A DNA stretch of 64,000 nucleotides from DAOTXS01 sp034435055 (GTDB taxonomy: Bacteria > Chloroflexota > Anaerolineae > UBA4142). The stretch lies in NCBI GenBank assembly GCA_034435055.1, contig DAOTXS010000097.1, positions 1-64,000 of the forward strand, given 5' to 3'. The notes beneath the pieces are model-generated. The model ran no database searches. It saw nothing but the letters and a program-made list of their open reading frames with translations, and was not told where the DNA came from. Shown piece by piece: positions 1 to 7,797 of the stretch. A program made the translations under genes and the position numbers. Position 1 is the stretch's first letter. Every line of letters begins with the position of its first letter.

Positions 1-134
1 TGATGCCGGGGGATCGGGTGACGATCAAGGTGAAGTTGATTACGCCGGTGGCGTTGGACAAGGGCGAGCGGTTTGCGATTCGTGAGGGCGGTCGCACGGT
101 GGGCTCCGGCGTCATTACCAAGGTGATGGGATAG
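1..134 (+). CDS. tuf: Elongation factor Tu, C-terminal fragment
   Basis: The open frame (codons from base 3) gives the last 43 residues of EF-Tu domain 3, including the typical stretch MPGDRVTIKVKLITPVAL and the ending GSGVITKVMG, then TAG at 132-134. EF-Tu carries aminoacyl-tRNA to the ribosome. The 5' part lies outside the window. Its position just before rpsJ matches the usual str-S10 junction. Confidence 0.95.
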   Translation, partial: MPGDRVTIKVKLITPVALDKGERFAIREGGRTVGSGVITKVMG

Positions 135-210
135 ATCAAACAAGCCAAAGATGCCAAACTAATCAAACATGCCAAATGATTTTTGGCGCGTTTGGCAAAT
201 TGGGCCGATG
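135..210 (+). repeat. Short-word hairpin repeat, 'gccaaac' type, tuf-rpsJ spacer
   Basis: Several copies of a word like caagccaaa / atgccaaac are followed by copies of the reverse complement (tttggcgcg, tttggcaaa), so the spacer can fold into a long imperfect hairpin. The same word recurs before rplD and rplW. A minimal stretch separates it from the rpsJ ribosome-binding site. Confidence 0.75.
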
Positions 211-224
211 TGGACGAGGAGATT

Positions 225-533
225 ATGGCTCGACAAAAAATTCGCATTCAACTCAAAGGTTACGATCATCGCGTGCTGGATCAGTCCGCGAAACAAATTG
301 TCGAAACGGCAGAGCGCACCGGCGCGGCGGTGGTGGGACCTATTCCACTGCCGACCAAGATCGAAAAGTTTACGGTGCAACGCGCGACATACATCGACAA
401 AGATTCGCGCGATCAATTTGAGATTCGCACGCACAAACGCTTGATTGATGTGCTCGAGCCAAGCTCCAAAACAATCGACACGCTGATGCGGTTGAATTTG
501 CCGGCGGGCGTCGATATTGAAATCAAACTCTAA
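225..533 (+). CDS. rpsJ: 30S ribosomal protein S10
   Basis: 102 residues, MARQKIRIQLKGYDHRVLD..., the normal S10 length and sequence. S10 sits in the 30S head and also acts with NusB in antitermination. The start is ATG 225, preceded by GAGGAGA at 214-220. The frame is open further upstream only because the hairpin word lacks stops. First gene of the S10 cluster after tuf. Confidence 0.97.
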   Translation: MARQKIRIQLKGYDHRVLDQSAKQIVETAERTGAAVVGPIPLPTKIEKFTVQRATYIDKDSRDQFEIRTHKRLIDVLEPSSKTIDTLMRLNLPAGVDIEIKL

Positions 534-537
534 GTCT

Positions 538-612
538 ATTAGTAATTAGTCAACTAGTCAACTAGTAATTGGTTGACCGGTGACTAATTGACTGATTGAC
601 TAGTTGACTAGA
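538..612 (+). repeat. Short-word hairpin repeat, 'gtcaactagt' type, rpsJ-rplC spacer
   Basis: Tandem variants of agtcaactagt are followed by variants of the inverse actagttgact, giving a palindromic spacer of about 70 bases. It ends a few bases before the rplC Shine-Dalgarno sequence. The same word recurs at five other spacers of this operon. Confidence 0.8.
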
Positions 613-620
613 GGTTTATT

Positions 621-1286
621 ATGGCAGAGGGATTGCTCGGCAAAAAAGTTGGGATGGCGCAATTGTTTAACGAAAAGGGCGAGGTTACGCCGGTGACGGT
701 TTTGGAGGTGGGACCTTGTTTTGTCACGCAAATCAAATCACCGGAAAAAGACGGCTATAGCGCAATCCAATTGGGATTTGAGGAAGGCAAGCGTCTGAAT
801 AAACCGGCGCGCGGTCATCTCAAGAATTTGCCGTCGCTCAAAAACTTGCTCGAAGTCCGCACGACCAATTTGGGCAATTATCAAGTCGGACAAAAGTTGA
901 ACGTGACGATGTTTAGCGCAGGCGATTTGGTGGACGTGAGCGGAGTGTCGAAAGGCAAGGGTCACGCCGGCGTCGTCAAGAAATATCATTTTCACGGCGG
1001 CAAGACCACTCATGGCGCATCCGATCGCGTGCGTCGCCCCGGCGCGAGCGGCGCAACAACGACGCCCGGTCGCGTGCTCAAGGGGATGCGGATGGCAGGA
1101 CAAATGGGCAATAAACGCTCGACCACGTTGAACCTCGAAGTAGTTACAGTCGATGCGGAACGCAACTTGCTAGCCGTCAAGGGGTCGGTGCCGGGAACAA
1201 AGGGGAGTTTGCTTTTCGTTCGGCGCGCGCGCAAGGAAAAGAAGGTCGTCAAGCTGCAACAAGTTGGTAAGAAAGGCGCAAAGTAA
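621..1286 (+). CDS. rplC: 50S ribosomal protein L3
   Basis: 221 residues beginning MAEGLLGKKVGMAQLF. The typical L3 core GKGHAGVVKKYHFHGGKTTH and the loop RRPGASGATTTPGRVLKG that reaches the peptidyl-transferase centre are present. L3 is an early 50S assembly protein. RBS AGAGG lies just before ATG 621. The C-terminus is lysine-rich, as is usual. Confidence 0.97.
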   Translation: MAEGLLGKKVGMAQLFNEKGEVTPVTVLEVGPCFVTQIKSPEKDGYSAIQLGFEEGKRLNKPARGHLKNLPSLKNLLEVRTTNLGNYQVGQKLNVTMFSAGDLVDVSGVSKGKGHAGVVKKYHFHGGKTTHGASDRVRRPGASGATTTPGRVLKGMRMAGQMGNKRSTTLNLEVVTVDAERNLLAVKGSVPGTKGSLLFVRRARKEKKVVKLQQVGKKGAK

Positions 1287-1289
1287 TTT

Positions 1290-1356
1290 AGACAAATATG
1301 CCAAACAAGCCAAACGTGCCAAAAACATTTGGCAGATTCGGCAGATGTGGTGAATT
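1290..1356 (+). repeat. Short-word hairpin repeat, 'gccaaac' type, rplC-rplD spacer
   Basis: Three copies of a (c/t)aagccaaac-like word are followed by inverted copies (tttggcaga, ttcggcaga, aatttgg). It uses the same word as the hairpins before rpsJ and rplW, which suggests a common origin. Confidence 0.75.
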
Positions 1357-1367
1357 TGGAGATTGAT

Positions 1368-1991
1368 ATGCAAGTTCCTTTGTATAACCAAGCCGGTCAA
1401 CAAGTTGGGACGACCGAACTGAATGACAAGATTTTCGGCATCGAACCGAACAAGCCAGTGATGCACCAAGCATTATTGCGCCAATTGGCAAATGCGCGGC
1501 AAGGCACCGCCGATACTAAAAAGCGCGATGAGGTTGCCGGCGGCGGCGCGAAACCGTGGAAGCAAAAAGGGACCGGACGCGCGCGACAAGGTTCCACGCG
1601 TGCGCCGCAGTGGCGGCACGGTGGAGTGGTGTTTGGACCCACGCCACGCAAGTACACACAAAAGATGCCGCTCAAAATGCGGCGCTTGGCTTTGCGTTCG
1701 GCGCTGTCAACCAAAGTGGCAGAAGGACAATTCCGCGTCGTCGATGATTTGAAATTCGATGCACCAAAAACGCGCGAGATGGAAAACGTGCTGGGCGGGT
1801 TACAAGTTCAATCCTCTGCGTTGATCGTGTTACCCGAAGCGAATTTGCCGGTGCAAAAATCGGCGGCGAATATTCCGGATGTCAAAACGTTGCGCGCCAA
1901 TTATCTCAATGTGCGCGACCTGTTGAATTACGATGTGTTGGTCATGCCGCTTGGCGCGGTGAAAGTCATTGAAGGGTATCTAGGCAAATAA
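1368..1991 (+). CDS. rplD: 50S ribosomal protein L4
   Basis: 207 residues, MQVPLYNQAGQQVGTTEL.... It has the L4 exit-tunnel loop rich in R/G (KPWKQKGTGRARQGSTRAPQ, about residues 60-80). L4 lines the peptide exit tunnel and in some bacteria autoregulates the S10 operon. Start ATG 1368 is chosen for GGAG at 1358-1361; an in-frame ATG upstream lies inside the hairpin repeat. Confidence 0.96.
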   Translation: MQVPLYNQAGQQVGTTELNDKIFGIEPNKPVMHQALLRQLANARQGTADTKKRDEVAGGGAKPWKQKGTGRARQGSTRAPQWRHGGVVFGPTPRKYTQKMPLKMRRLALRSALSTKVAEGQFRVVDDLKFDAPKTREMENVLGGLQVQSSALIVLPEANLPVQKSAANIPDVKTLRANYLNVRDLLNYDVLVMPLGAVKVIEGYLGK

Positions 1992-1993
1992 GT

Positions 1994-2070
1994 CAAAAAT
2001 GCCAAACGAGCCAAACATGCCAAAAATCATTTGGCAGATTTGGCAGGTTTGGTGGATTTGGCAAATTTGG
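1994..2070 (+). repeat. Short-word hairpin repeat, 'gccaaac' type, rplD-rplW spacer
   Basis: Words aatgccaaacg / agccaaacatgccaaaa face a longer run of inverted words (atttggcag, atttggcag, gtttggtgg, atttggcaa, atttggcga). The right arm has more copies than the left, so the hairpin can slip between registers. Confidence 0.75.
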
Positions 2071-2081
2071 CGAGGTTGGAT

Positions 2082-2369
2082 ATGCATCTGTATGAAGTTT
2101 TGAAACGACCGTTGACCACCGAAAAAACCAATCGCCTTAAAGACGATTTGCGTCAGTACGCGTTTGAAGTGGATATGCGCGCGACGAAACCACAAATCAA
2201 ACAAGCCGTCGAAGCCGCGTTCAAAGTCGATGTGGTGAATGTGAATGTGATGCGAATGTCCCGCAAACGGCGACATTACGGCAGACGCATCATCTACAAG
2301 CCGGCGTGGAAAAAAGCCATCGTCACAATTCCGGCGGACAAGCGCATCGAACTGTTTGAAGGTGTATAA
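2082..2369 (+). CDS. rplW: 50S ribosomal protein L23
   Basis: 95 residues, MHLYEVLKRPLTTEKTNRL..., normal L23 length. L23 surrounds the exit tunnel and is the docking site for trigger factor and SRP. Start ATG 2082 follows GAGG at 2072-2075. The in-frame ATG at 2031 falls within the hairpin repeat and is rejected. rplB follows two bases after the stop. Confidence 0.96.
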   Translation: MHLYEVLKRPLTTEKTNRLKDDLRQYAFEVDMRATKPQIKQAVEAAFKVDVVNVNVMRMSRKRRHYGRRIIYKPAWKKAIVTIPADKRIELFEGV

Positions 2370-2371
2370 AC

Positions 2372-3202
2372 ATGGGGATTAAAGTTTACAAGCCCACGTC
2401 CAAAGGTCGCCGCAATATGTCGACACCGACGTTTGAAGAGATTACCAAAAAAACGCCGGAAAAATCATTGCTCGTGCCGCTCAAACGACAAGCCGGGCGC
2501 AACAATCAAGGTCGCGTTACCGTTCGCCATCACGGCGGCGGCAATCGACCGAAATATCGCATCATCGATTTTCGCCGCGACAAAATTGGCATCCCGGCTA
2601 AAGTCGTCGCCGTGGAATATGATCCCAATCGTACCGCGCGCATCGCGTTGTTGCAATACAAGGACGGTGAAAAGCGGTACATTCTTGCGCCGGTCGGAAT
2701 GATGGTGGGCGACACGGTTCTTTCCGGCGCAAATGCCGAAATTAGACCAGGGAATACCTTGCCAATCTCCGCAATTCCGGTTGGCACGATTATTCACAAC
2801 ATCGAATTGCAAAAAGGCAAAGGCGGCCAACTGGCGCGTTCCGCCGGCACCGGCGCGCAACTGATGGCGAAGGAAGGCAAGTACGCCCAAGTTCGATTGC
2901 CGTCCGGCGAAGTGCGTTACGTCAGCATCGATTGTATGGCGACGATTGGCTCCATTGGCAATGCTGAATGGAACACGATCAAACTTGGCAAAGCCGGCCG
3001 CCGCCGTCATATGGGCTGGCGTCCAACCGTGCGTGGCTCGGTGATGACTCCGCGCGATCACCCGCACGGCGGTGGTGAAGGTAAAGTGGGGGTGGGGATG
3101 CCTGGTCCCAAAACACCGTGGGGCAAACCCGCGCTCGGCAAGAAAACACGTCGCATCAAATTCACGAACAAGTTCATCGTCAAACGACGGGGAAAGAAAT
3201 AG
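2372..3202 (+). CDS. rplB: 50S ribosomal protein L2
   Basis: 276 residues, the full L2 length. L2 is required for subunit association and lies close to the peptidyl-transferase centre. The conserved C-terminal segment DHPHGGGEGKVGVGMPGPKT holds the invariant histidine. The tail FTNKFIVKRRGKK is standard. It starts two bases after rplW, so translation is probably coupled. Confidence 0.98.
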   Translation: MGIKVYKPTSKGRRNMSTPTFEEITKKTPEKSLLVPLKRQAGRNNQGRVTVRHHGGGNRPKYRIIDFRRDKIGIPAKVVAVEYDPNRTARIALLQYKDGEKRYILAPVGMMVGDTVLSGANAEIRPGNTLPISAIPVGTIIHNIELQKGKGGQLARSAGTGAQLMAKEGKYAQVRLPSGEVRYVSIDCMATIGSIGNAEWNTIKLGKAGRRRHMGWRPTVRGSVMTPRDHPHGGGEGKVGVGMPGPKTPWGKPALGKKTRRIKFTNKFIVKRRGKK

Positions 3203-3268
3203 TCAACTAGGCAATTAGTAATCAGGCAATTAGTTACTAGTTGACTGATTGACTGATTGACTGATTAC
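3203..3268 (+). repeat. Short-word hairpin repeat, 'gtcaactag' type, rplB-rpsS spacer
   Basis: Words agtcaactag / gcaattagt are followed by tagttgactgattgactgat, an imperfect inverted arrangement with a tandem gattgact triplet at the 3' side. Confidence 0.75.
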
Positions 3269-3277
3269 GGGGGTTCT

Positions 3278-3589
3278 ATGGGTCGCTCGTTAAAGAAAGG
3301 TCCTTTTGTACAAGAGAGATTGCTCAAGCGGGTCGAGCAGATGAACAAAGCCGGCGAAAAGCGCGTGCTCAAAACATGGTCGCGCGCGTCGACGATCTTT
3401 CCGCAAATGGTGGGTCACACCATCGCCGTGCACGATGGCCGCCGACACGTGCCCATTTACATCACGGAAAATATGGTCGGGCATCGCTTGGGAGAATTTG
3501 CACCAACGCGCCATTTCCGCGGTCACTCGACGAAAGAAAAAGCGGCTGAAGCCGCCGCCGCTACCGCACCGGCGCCCGCCAAGAGTTAA
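3278..3589 (+). CDS. rpsS: 30S ribosomal protein S19
   Basis: 103 residues, MGRSLKKGPFVQERLLKRVE..., with the usual HDGRRHVPIYITENMVGHRLGEF core split across the middle. S19 forms the 30S head with S13. Start ATG 3278 has GGGGG (3269-3273) upstream. The last roughly 15 residues are an Ala/Pro-rich low-complexity tail (about residues 90-103) longer than in the E. coli protein. Confidence 0.96.
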   Translation: MGRSLKKGPFVQERLLKRVEQMNKAGEKRVLKTWSRASTIFPQMVGHTIAVHDGRRHVPIYITENMVGHRLGEFAPTRHFRGHSTKEKAAEAAAATAPAPAKS

Positions 3590-3601
3590 GGGAGATAAAG
3601 G

Positions 3602-3961
3602 ATGGCGGAATATTTTCAAGTTAAAGCAGTCGAAAAATTCATGCGGATGTCTCCGCGCAAAGTTCGCCTTGTGGCAGATTTGGTGCGTGGTAAAGGCGTG
3701 GACGAAGCCATTGCCTTGCTCAAGCTGACGCCCAAAGAAGCTGCCCGCGTCGTCGAAAAAGCGATCAACGCAGCGGCGGCGAATGCGACGCAGAACTATG
3801 GACTCGTGCGCGAAGATTTATTTATCACGACGATTCACGCGGACGAAGGTCCCACACTCAAACGGATGAAAGCCGGCGCGCGCGGGCGGTACAAACCAAT
3901 TCTCAAGCGCGGTGTGCATCTGACCGTTGGCGTGGCAGAACGCGAGGCGAAGGAGTCATAA
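3602..3961 (+). CDS. rplV: 50S ribosomal protein L22
   Basis: 119 residues. The N-terminal MRMSPRKVRLVADLVRGK motif and the C-terminal beta-hairpin region RMKAGARGRYKPILKR identify L22, whose hairpin lines the exit tunnel and contacts macrolides. A GGGAG-type RBS lies in the 12-base gap after rpsS. The stop overlaps the rpsC start (TAATG). Confidence 0.97.
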   Translation: MAEYFQVKAVEKFMRMSPRKVRLVADLVRGKGVDEAIALLKLTPKEAARVVEKAINAAAANATQNYGLVREDLFITTIHADEGPTLKRMKAGARGRYKPILKRGVHLTVGVAEREAKES

Positions 3962-4668
3962 TGGGGCGCAAAATTCATCCCTACGGATTTCGGCTGGGCA
4001 TTATCAAAGACTGGCGTTCGAAATGGTACGCCGCGGATAAAAAAGTTTATCATCAGCAATACACCGAAGATTCCAAGATCCGCAAACTGGTGCGCGAAAA
4101 AGTCGGACATGCCGGCATCGCCGATGTTCGGATCGAGCGGTTCCCGAATCAAGTGACGATTTACGTGCATACCGCCAAACCCGGCATCATCATCGGACGA
4201 AAGGGTGCAAGCGTCAATCAATTGCGCAAAGATTTGGAAGACCTAACGAAGAAAAAAATCAAGCTCGAAGTGATCGAAGTTGAAAAGCCAGAGTCGAACG
4301 CGCTTCTCGTTGCCGAAAGTATTTGTCAGCAAATGGAAAAACGCATTTCGCACAAGCGCGCAATGAAACAAGCGATGACCAAAGCGATGCGTAGCGGCGC
4401 GTTGGGAATCAAGATTACGGCCGGCGGTCGTTTGGCGGGCTCGGAAATGGCGCGCCGCGAAATGGTCAAAGAAGGTCGCATTCCACTCAACACCTTGCGC
4501 GCGGACATCGATTATGCGCGGCACGAAGCGTTGACGACGTACGGCAAGATCGGCGTCAAAGTGTGGATTTACAAAGGCGAAATTTTACCCGATCAGCGCA
4601 AAGCGGAAATTATGAAACAGATCGAAGCGGCGGCAGCACAAGCCGAAGCCGCCACACGCGAAGGTTAA
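3961..4668 (+). CDS. rpsC: 30S ribosomal protein S3
   Basis: 235 residues, MGRKIHPYGFRLGIIKDW.... The KH-type RNA-binding loop IIGRKGASVNQLRKDL is at about residues 79-94, and the C-terminal S3 domain has ITAGGRLAGSEMARRE. S3 lies at the mRNA entry channel and helps unwind mRNA. It overlaps rplV by one base, which indicates translational coupling. Confidence 0.98.
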   Translation: MGRKIHPYGFRLGIIKDWRSKWYAADKKVYHQQYTEDSKIRKLVREKVGHAGIADVRIERFPNQVTIYVHTAKPGIIIGRKGASVNQLRKDLEDLTKKKIKLEVIEVEKPESNALLVAESICQQMEKRISHKRAMKQAMTKAMRSGALGIKITAGGRLAGSEMARREMVKEGRIPLNTLRADIDYARHEALTTYGKIGVKVWIYKGEILPDQRKAEIMKQIEAAAAQAEAATREG

Positions 4669-4707
4669 GTCTCTGCTGTTCAAGTTGGTTGGAAGAGGTC
4701 GTAGAAT

Positions 4708-5124
4708 ATGTTGATGCCCAAACGTGTCAAGTACCGCAAGCAACATCGCGGTCGGATGAAAGGTAAAGAAACGCGCGGCGTAACGCTGGACTTTGGTGAT
4801 TACGGTTTGCAAGCGCTTCAGCCCTGCTGGATGACCAGCCGCCAAATCGAAGCGGCGCGGCGCGCGGTGGTGCGTTTTGTCAAACGCGGCGGCAAATTGT
4901 GGATTCGTGTTTTCCCAGATCATTCAGTAACCATCAAAGGCGCGGAAACCCGGATGGGTGGTGGTAAAGGCGCGCCGGATCACTGGGTTGCGGTGGTCAA
5001 GCCGGGACGCGTAATCTTTGAAATCGGTGGCGTGAAAGAAGAAACCGCACGCGAAGCGATGCGTCTCGCCGCGCACAAGTTGCCGATTCAAACGCAATTC
5101 ATCACGCGCGAGGAGGCGAAGTAA
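4708..5124 (+). CDS. rplP: 50S ribosomal protein L16
   Basis: 138 residues, MLMPKRVKYRKQHRGRMKG..., the usual L16 start and length. It has RVFPDHSVTIKGAETRMGGG, the loop near the A-site tRNA. RBS GGAAGAGG lies upstream. Its TAA shares one base with the rpmC ATG. Confidence 0.97.
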   Translation: MLMPKRVKYRKQHRGRMKGKETRGVTLDFGDYGLQALQPCWMTSRQIEAARRAVVRFVKRGGKLWIRVFPDHSVTIKGAETRMGGGKGAPDHWVAVVKPGRVIFEIGGVKEETAREAMRLAAHKLPIQTQFITREEAK

Positions 5125-5327
5125 TGCAAGCCACACAACTTCGCACGATGGATAACGCCGCGCTCCAAAAACAATTGGACGATTTGTATCAAGAAATGTT
5201 CAACTTACGATTTCAGCGCGCGGCGGGTCAATTAGCCAACGTCAATCGATTGCGTGAGGTGCGCCGCGACATTGCGCGCGTCAAGACCGTTTTGCGCGAG
5301 CGCGCGAGTGAGCGGGAGGCGAAATGA
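5124..5327 (+). CDS. rpmC: 50S ribosomal protein L29
   Basis: 67 residues in a helical hairpin typical of L29 (LRTMDNAALQKQLDDLYQEM and VNRLREVRRDIARVKTVLRE). L29 neighbours L23 at the exit tunnel. It overlaps rplP by one base and rpsQ by four (ATGA). Confidence 0.96.
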   Translation: MQATQLRTMDNAALQKQLDDLYQEMFNLRFQRAAGQLANVNRLREVRRDIARVKTVLRERASEREAK

Positions 5328-5755
5328 GAGAACATCGTCGATTAATGCAAGGGCGCGTCATCAGCGCCAAGATGGCGAAAACCGTCATCGTCGAAATTGA
5401 AGAGCGCAGTCGTCATCCGCTTTACGGCAAAGTCGTTTCGCGCGTGCGCCGATTCAAAGCGCACAACGTCGAACCGGTTGTTGCCCAACCCGGCGATGTC
5501 GTCAAGATCATCGAATCGCGTCCGTTATCGCGCGAGAAACGCTGGACGGTGCACGAAATCGTACGGCGCGGTGAAATCGTCGAACAAATTGTGGAAAAAG
5601 AATTGGCGGAATTGCGCGCTAAAGAAGAAGCCGATCGCGCCGCGCGGCGCGCGGAAGAAGAACGCCGCGCCGCAGAACGCTTGGCTAAACTCGCCGGTGA
5701 AGAAGAGGAAACGGAAACCGCTGAAGACGATGCAGAAGAAAGTGAGGTCCAATGA
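5324..5755 (+). CDS. rpsQ: 30S ribosomal protein S17 with C-terminal extension
   Basis: 143 residues against about 85 for a typical S17. Residues 1-85 are a normal OB-fold S17 (LMQGRVISAKMAKTVIVEIE, PGDVVKIIESRPLSREKRW). Residues about 88-143 form a charged tail: first a predicted coiled-coil rich in E/A/R/K, then an acidic end with repeated Glu. S17 is a primary 16S rRNA binder; the role of the tail is unknown. There are ATGA overlaps at both ends. Confidence 0.95.
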   Translation: MREHRRLMQGRVISAKMAKTVIVEIEERSRHPLYGKVVSRVRRFKAHNVEPVVAQPGDVVKIIESRPLSREKRWTVHEIVRRGEIVEQIVEKELAELRAKEEADRAARRAEEERRAAERLAKLAGEEEETETAEDDAEESEVQ

Positions 5756-6123
5756 TCCAGACCAACACTCGTCTCGTCGTCGCCGATAACACCGGCGCGC
5801 GTGTCTTGATGTGTATCCGTGTCAAGGGGAGCGGCAATCGCCGCACCGGCGGCATCGGCGATATTATCGTGGGCGCGGTCAAAACCGCAATTCCGACCTC
5901 GTCGATTAAAAAAGGCGAGGTGGTGCGCGCGGTGATTGTCCGCACGACGAAAGAACATCGCCGCCCGGACGGATCGTACATTCGCTTTGACGACAACGCG
6001 GCAGTGATTTTGGATGGCGACACGACGAATCCCAAAGGCACGCGCATTTTTGGTCCCGTCGCGCGCGAATTGCGCGACAAGGGATTTATGAAAATTATTT
6101 CGCTGGCGCCAGAGGTTTTGTAA
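5752..6123 (+). CDS. rplN: 50S ribosomal protein L14
   Basis: 123 residues, MIQTNTRLVVADNTGARVLM..., the exact L14 pattern and length. L14 forms an intersubunit bridge and binds RsfS. It starts inside the rpsQ stop (ATGA) and shares its last base with the rplX start. Confidence 0.98.
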   Translation: MIQTNTRLVVADNTGARVLMCIRVKGSGNRRTGGIGDIIVGAVKTAIPTSSIKKGEVVRAVIVRTTKEHRRPDGSYIRFDDNAAVILDGDTTNPKGTRIFGPVARELRDKGFMKIISLAPEVL

Positions 6124-6437
6124 TGAACAAGATTCGCAAAGGCGATACGGTGATGGTGGTCGCTGGCAATGATCGCGGTCAAAAAGGCGAAGTGCACAGC
6201 GTCTCGCCGAAAAACGGCACCGTGGTAGTCGCCGGAATTAATTTGATCAAAAAACACCAAAAGCGCACCGGCAATGTCCGCACGCAAGCCGGCATCATCG
6301 AACGCGAAGGTCCGATCGACATTTCGAACGTGATGCTGGTGTGCAAAAACTGCGGCAAGCCCACGCGCGTGGGCTTTGCCGTCGAAGGCGGTAAGAAATC
6401 CCGCAAGTGCAAAAAGTGCGGACAGTTCGTTGATTAG
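6123..6437 (+). CDS. rplX: 50S ribosomal protein L24
   Basis: 104 residues with an N-terminal KOW motif (KGDTVMVVAGNDRGQKGEV) and a C-terminal zinc-ribbon-like pair (CKNCGK, CKKCGQ). L24 is an assembly initiator of the 50S subunit. It overlaps rplN by one base. Confidence 0.97.
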   Translation: MNKIRKGDTVMVVAGNDRGQKGEVHSVSPKNGTVVVAGINLIKKHQKRTGNVRTQAGIIEREGPIDISNVMLVCKNCGKPTRVGFAVEGGKKSRKCKKCGQFVD

Positions 6438-6470
6438 AAATAGAAATTAAAAGTTATAGATGAGGTAAAG

Positions 6471-7136
6471 ATGGCGAAGCCAGAACAGGCGGCAAAGCCA
6501 GACGCCAAACAGCAACAAAAAGGCAAAGGCGCGCCGCAAGCGGATGCTAAAGCCAAAGGTCCGGAAAAGCGCGCCAAATCGAAGACGCCGCCGCGCTTGA
6601 AGGAACTTTATCGCAAAGAGATATTGCCCACGCTGATGCGTGAATTCAAGTATTCGAACGTGATGCAAGTCCCCAAGCTCAACAAGATTGTCGTGAACAT
6701 CGGCGTGGGGGAAGCAATCGGCAATGCCAAAGCGATGGACGCCGCGGTGAAAGATTTAACGACGATCACCGGGCAAAAGCCGTTCGTCCGCAAAGCCAAG
6801 AAATCGATTGCCACGTTCAAGTTGCGCGAAGGGATGCCGATTGGCGCGATGGTTACGTTGCGCGGCGACAATATGTATTACTTTTTGGATCGCCTAGTGA
6901 ACGTCGCTTTGCCGCGCACGCGCGACTTTCGCGGGATTTCGCGTGATGCGTTCGACGGTCGCGGTAATTACACGCTAGGTCTGCGTGAGCAGTTGATCTT
7001 TCCGGAAATCGAGTACGATTCAATCGACAAAGTGCGTGGTATGGAAGTCAGCATCGTTACTTCCGCCAAAACCGATGAAGAAGGACGGCGGCTCTTGCAA
7101 CTGTTCGGCATGCCGTTCCGCACGCAAGGGGGCTAG
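6471..7136 (+). CDS. rplE: 50S ribosomal protein L5 with N-terminal extension
   Basis: 221 residues. The L5 fold runs from about residue 42 (PRLKELYRKEILPTLMREF) to the C-terminus, with NKIVVNIGVGEA and the 5S rRNA-contacting segments. Residues 1-41 are a Lys/Ala/Gln-rich low-complexity extension not found in typical L5 (about 180 residues). The start is supported by GAGG at about 6461, so the extension is probably translated. Confidence 0.95.
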   Translation: MAKPEQAAKPDAKQQQKGKGAPQADAKAKGPEKRAKSKTPPRLKELYRKEILPTLMREFKYSNVMQVPKLNKIVVNIGVGEAIGNAKAMDAAVKDLTTITGQKPFVRKAKKSIATFKLREGMPIGAMVTLRGDNMYYFLDRLVNVALPRTRDFRGISRDAFDGRGNYTLGLREQLIFPEIEYDSIDKVRGMEVSIVTSAKTDEEGRRLLQLFGMPFRTQGG

Positions 7137-7138
7137 GC

Positions 7139-7321
7139 GTGGCAAAAAAATCTATGGTGAATCGCGAATTGCATCGCAAATATCCCAACCGGGTGCGGAA
7201 TCGTTGTCAGATTTGTGGTCGCCCGCGCGGTTATCTGCGACGTTTCAAACTGTGCCGCATTTGCTTCCGCCGAGAAGCGTTGGAAGGGCACATTCCCGGC
7301 GTGACCAAATCCAGTTGGTAA
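7139..7321 (+). CDS. rpsN: 30S ribosomal protein S14, zinc-binding (type Z)
   Basis: 60 residues, MAKKSMVNRELHRKYPNRV..., with the four zinc ligands in CQIC and CRIC. This is the short C+ type, so zinc is needed in the head of the 30S subunit. The start codon is GTG 7139, two bases after the rplE stop, with a G-run (GGGGG) as RBS overlapping the end of rplE. Confidence 0.96.
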   Translation: MAKKSMVNRELHRKYPNRVRNRCQICGRPRGYLRRFKLCRICFRREALEGHIPGVTKSSW

Positions 7322-7388
7322 GCCGCAACTGATTCACGTGATAGTGAATTATTCAGAATCCGAGTCGTGTGGTAAGGAGCAGGGAATC

Positions 7389-7784
7389 ATGGTTAACGAT
7401 CCCATCGCTGATATGCTCGCCCGAATTAGCAATGCCGCGGCGGTCAAACACCCCAGCGCGGTGATGCCCGCATCGAAATTGCGCGTGGCGGTCGCAAAAA
7501 TTCTTAAAGACGAAGGTTACATCGAAAAGCTCGAGGTAAGCAAGGACAAGACGCAACCCTTGTTGCGCGTGTGGCTTCGCTACGATGATCAGAAAAAGCC
7601 GATCTTGAGCGGCGTCAAACGCGTTAGCAAGCCGGGTAAACGGGTCTACGCCGGCAAAGCCGAGATTCCGTGGGTACGGAACGGCTTGGGCGTAACGATT
7701 GTTTCAACGACGCGCGGCGTGATGACCGGTTCGCGCGCCAAGCGTATGGGCTTGGGCGGCGAAGTTTTGTGCTACGTCTGGTAA
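7389..7784 (+). CDS. rpsH: 30S ribosomal protein S8
   Basis: 131 residues, MVNDPIADMLARISNAAAVKH..., ending GGEVLCYVW. The C-terminal TSRGV-like region (STTRGVMTGSRAKRMGLGGE) is diagnostic. S8 binds helix 21 of 16S rRNA and in other bacteria represses the spc operon. Start ATG 7389 has AAGGAG at 7374-7379. Confidence 0.97.
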   Translation: MVNDPIADMLARISNAAAVKHPSAVMPASKLRVAVAKILKDEGYIEKLEVSKDKTQPLLRVWLRYDDQKKPILSGVKRVSKPGKRVYAGKAEIPWVRNGLGVTIVSTTRGVMTGSRAKRMGLGGEVLCYVW

Positions 7785-7797
7785 GTGGAGGGGATGG

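Noticed and set aside
538..612. Possible CRISPR-like repeat array
   Set aside because: Words are too short (about 10 bases), imperfect and inverted halfway; there are no constant-length spacers and no cas genes.
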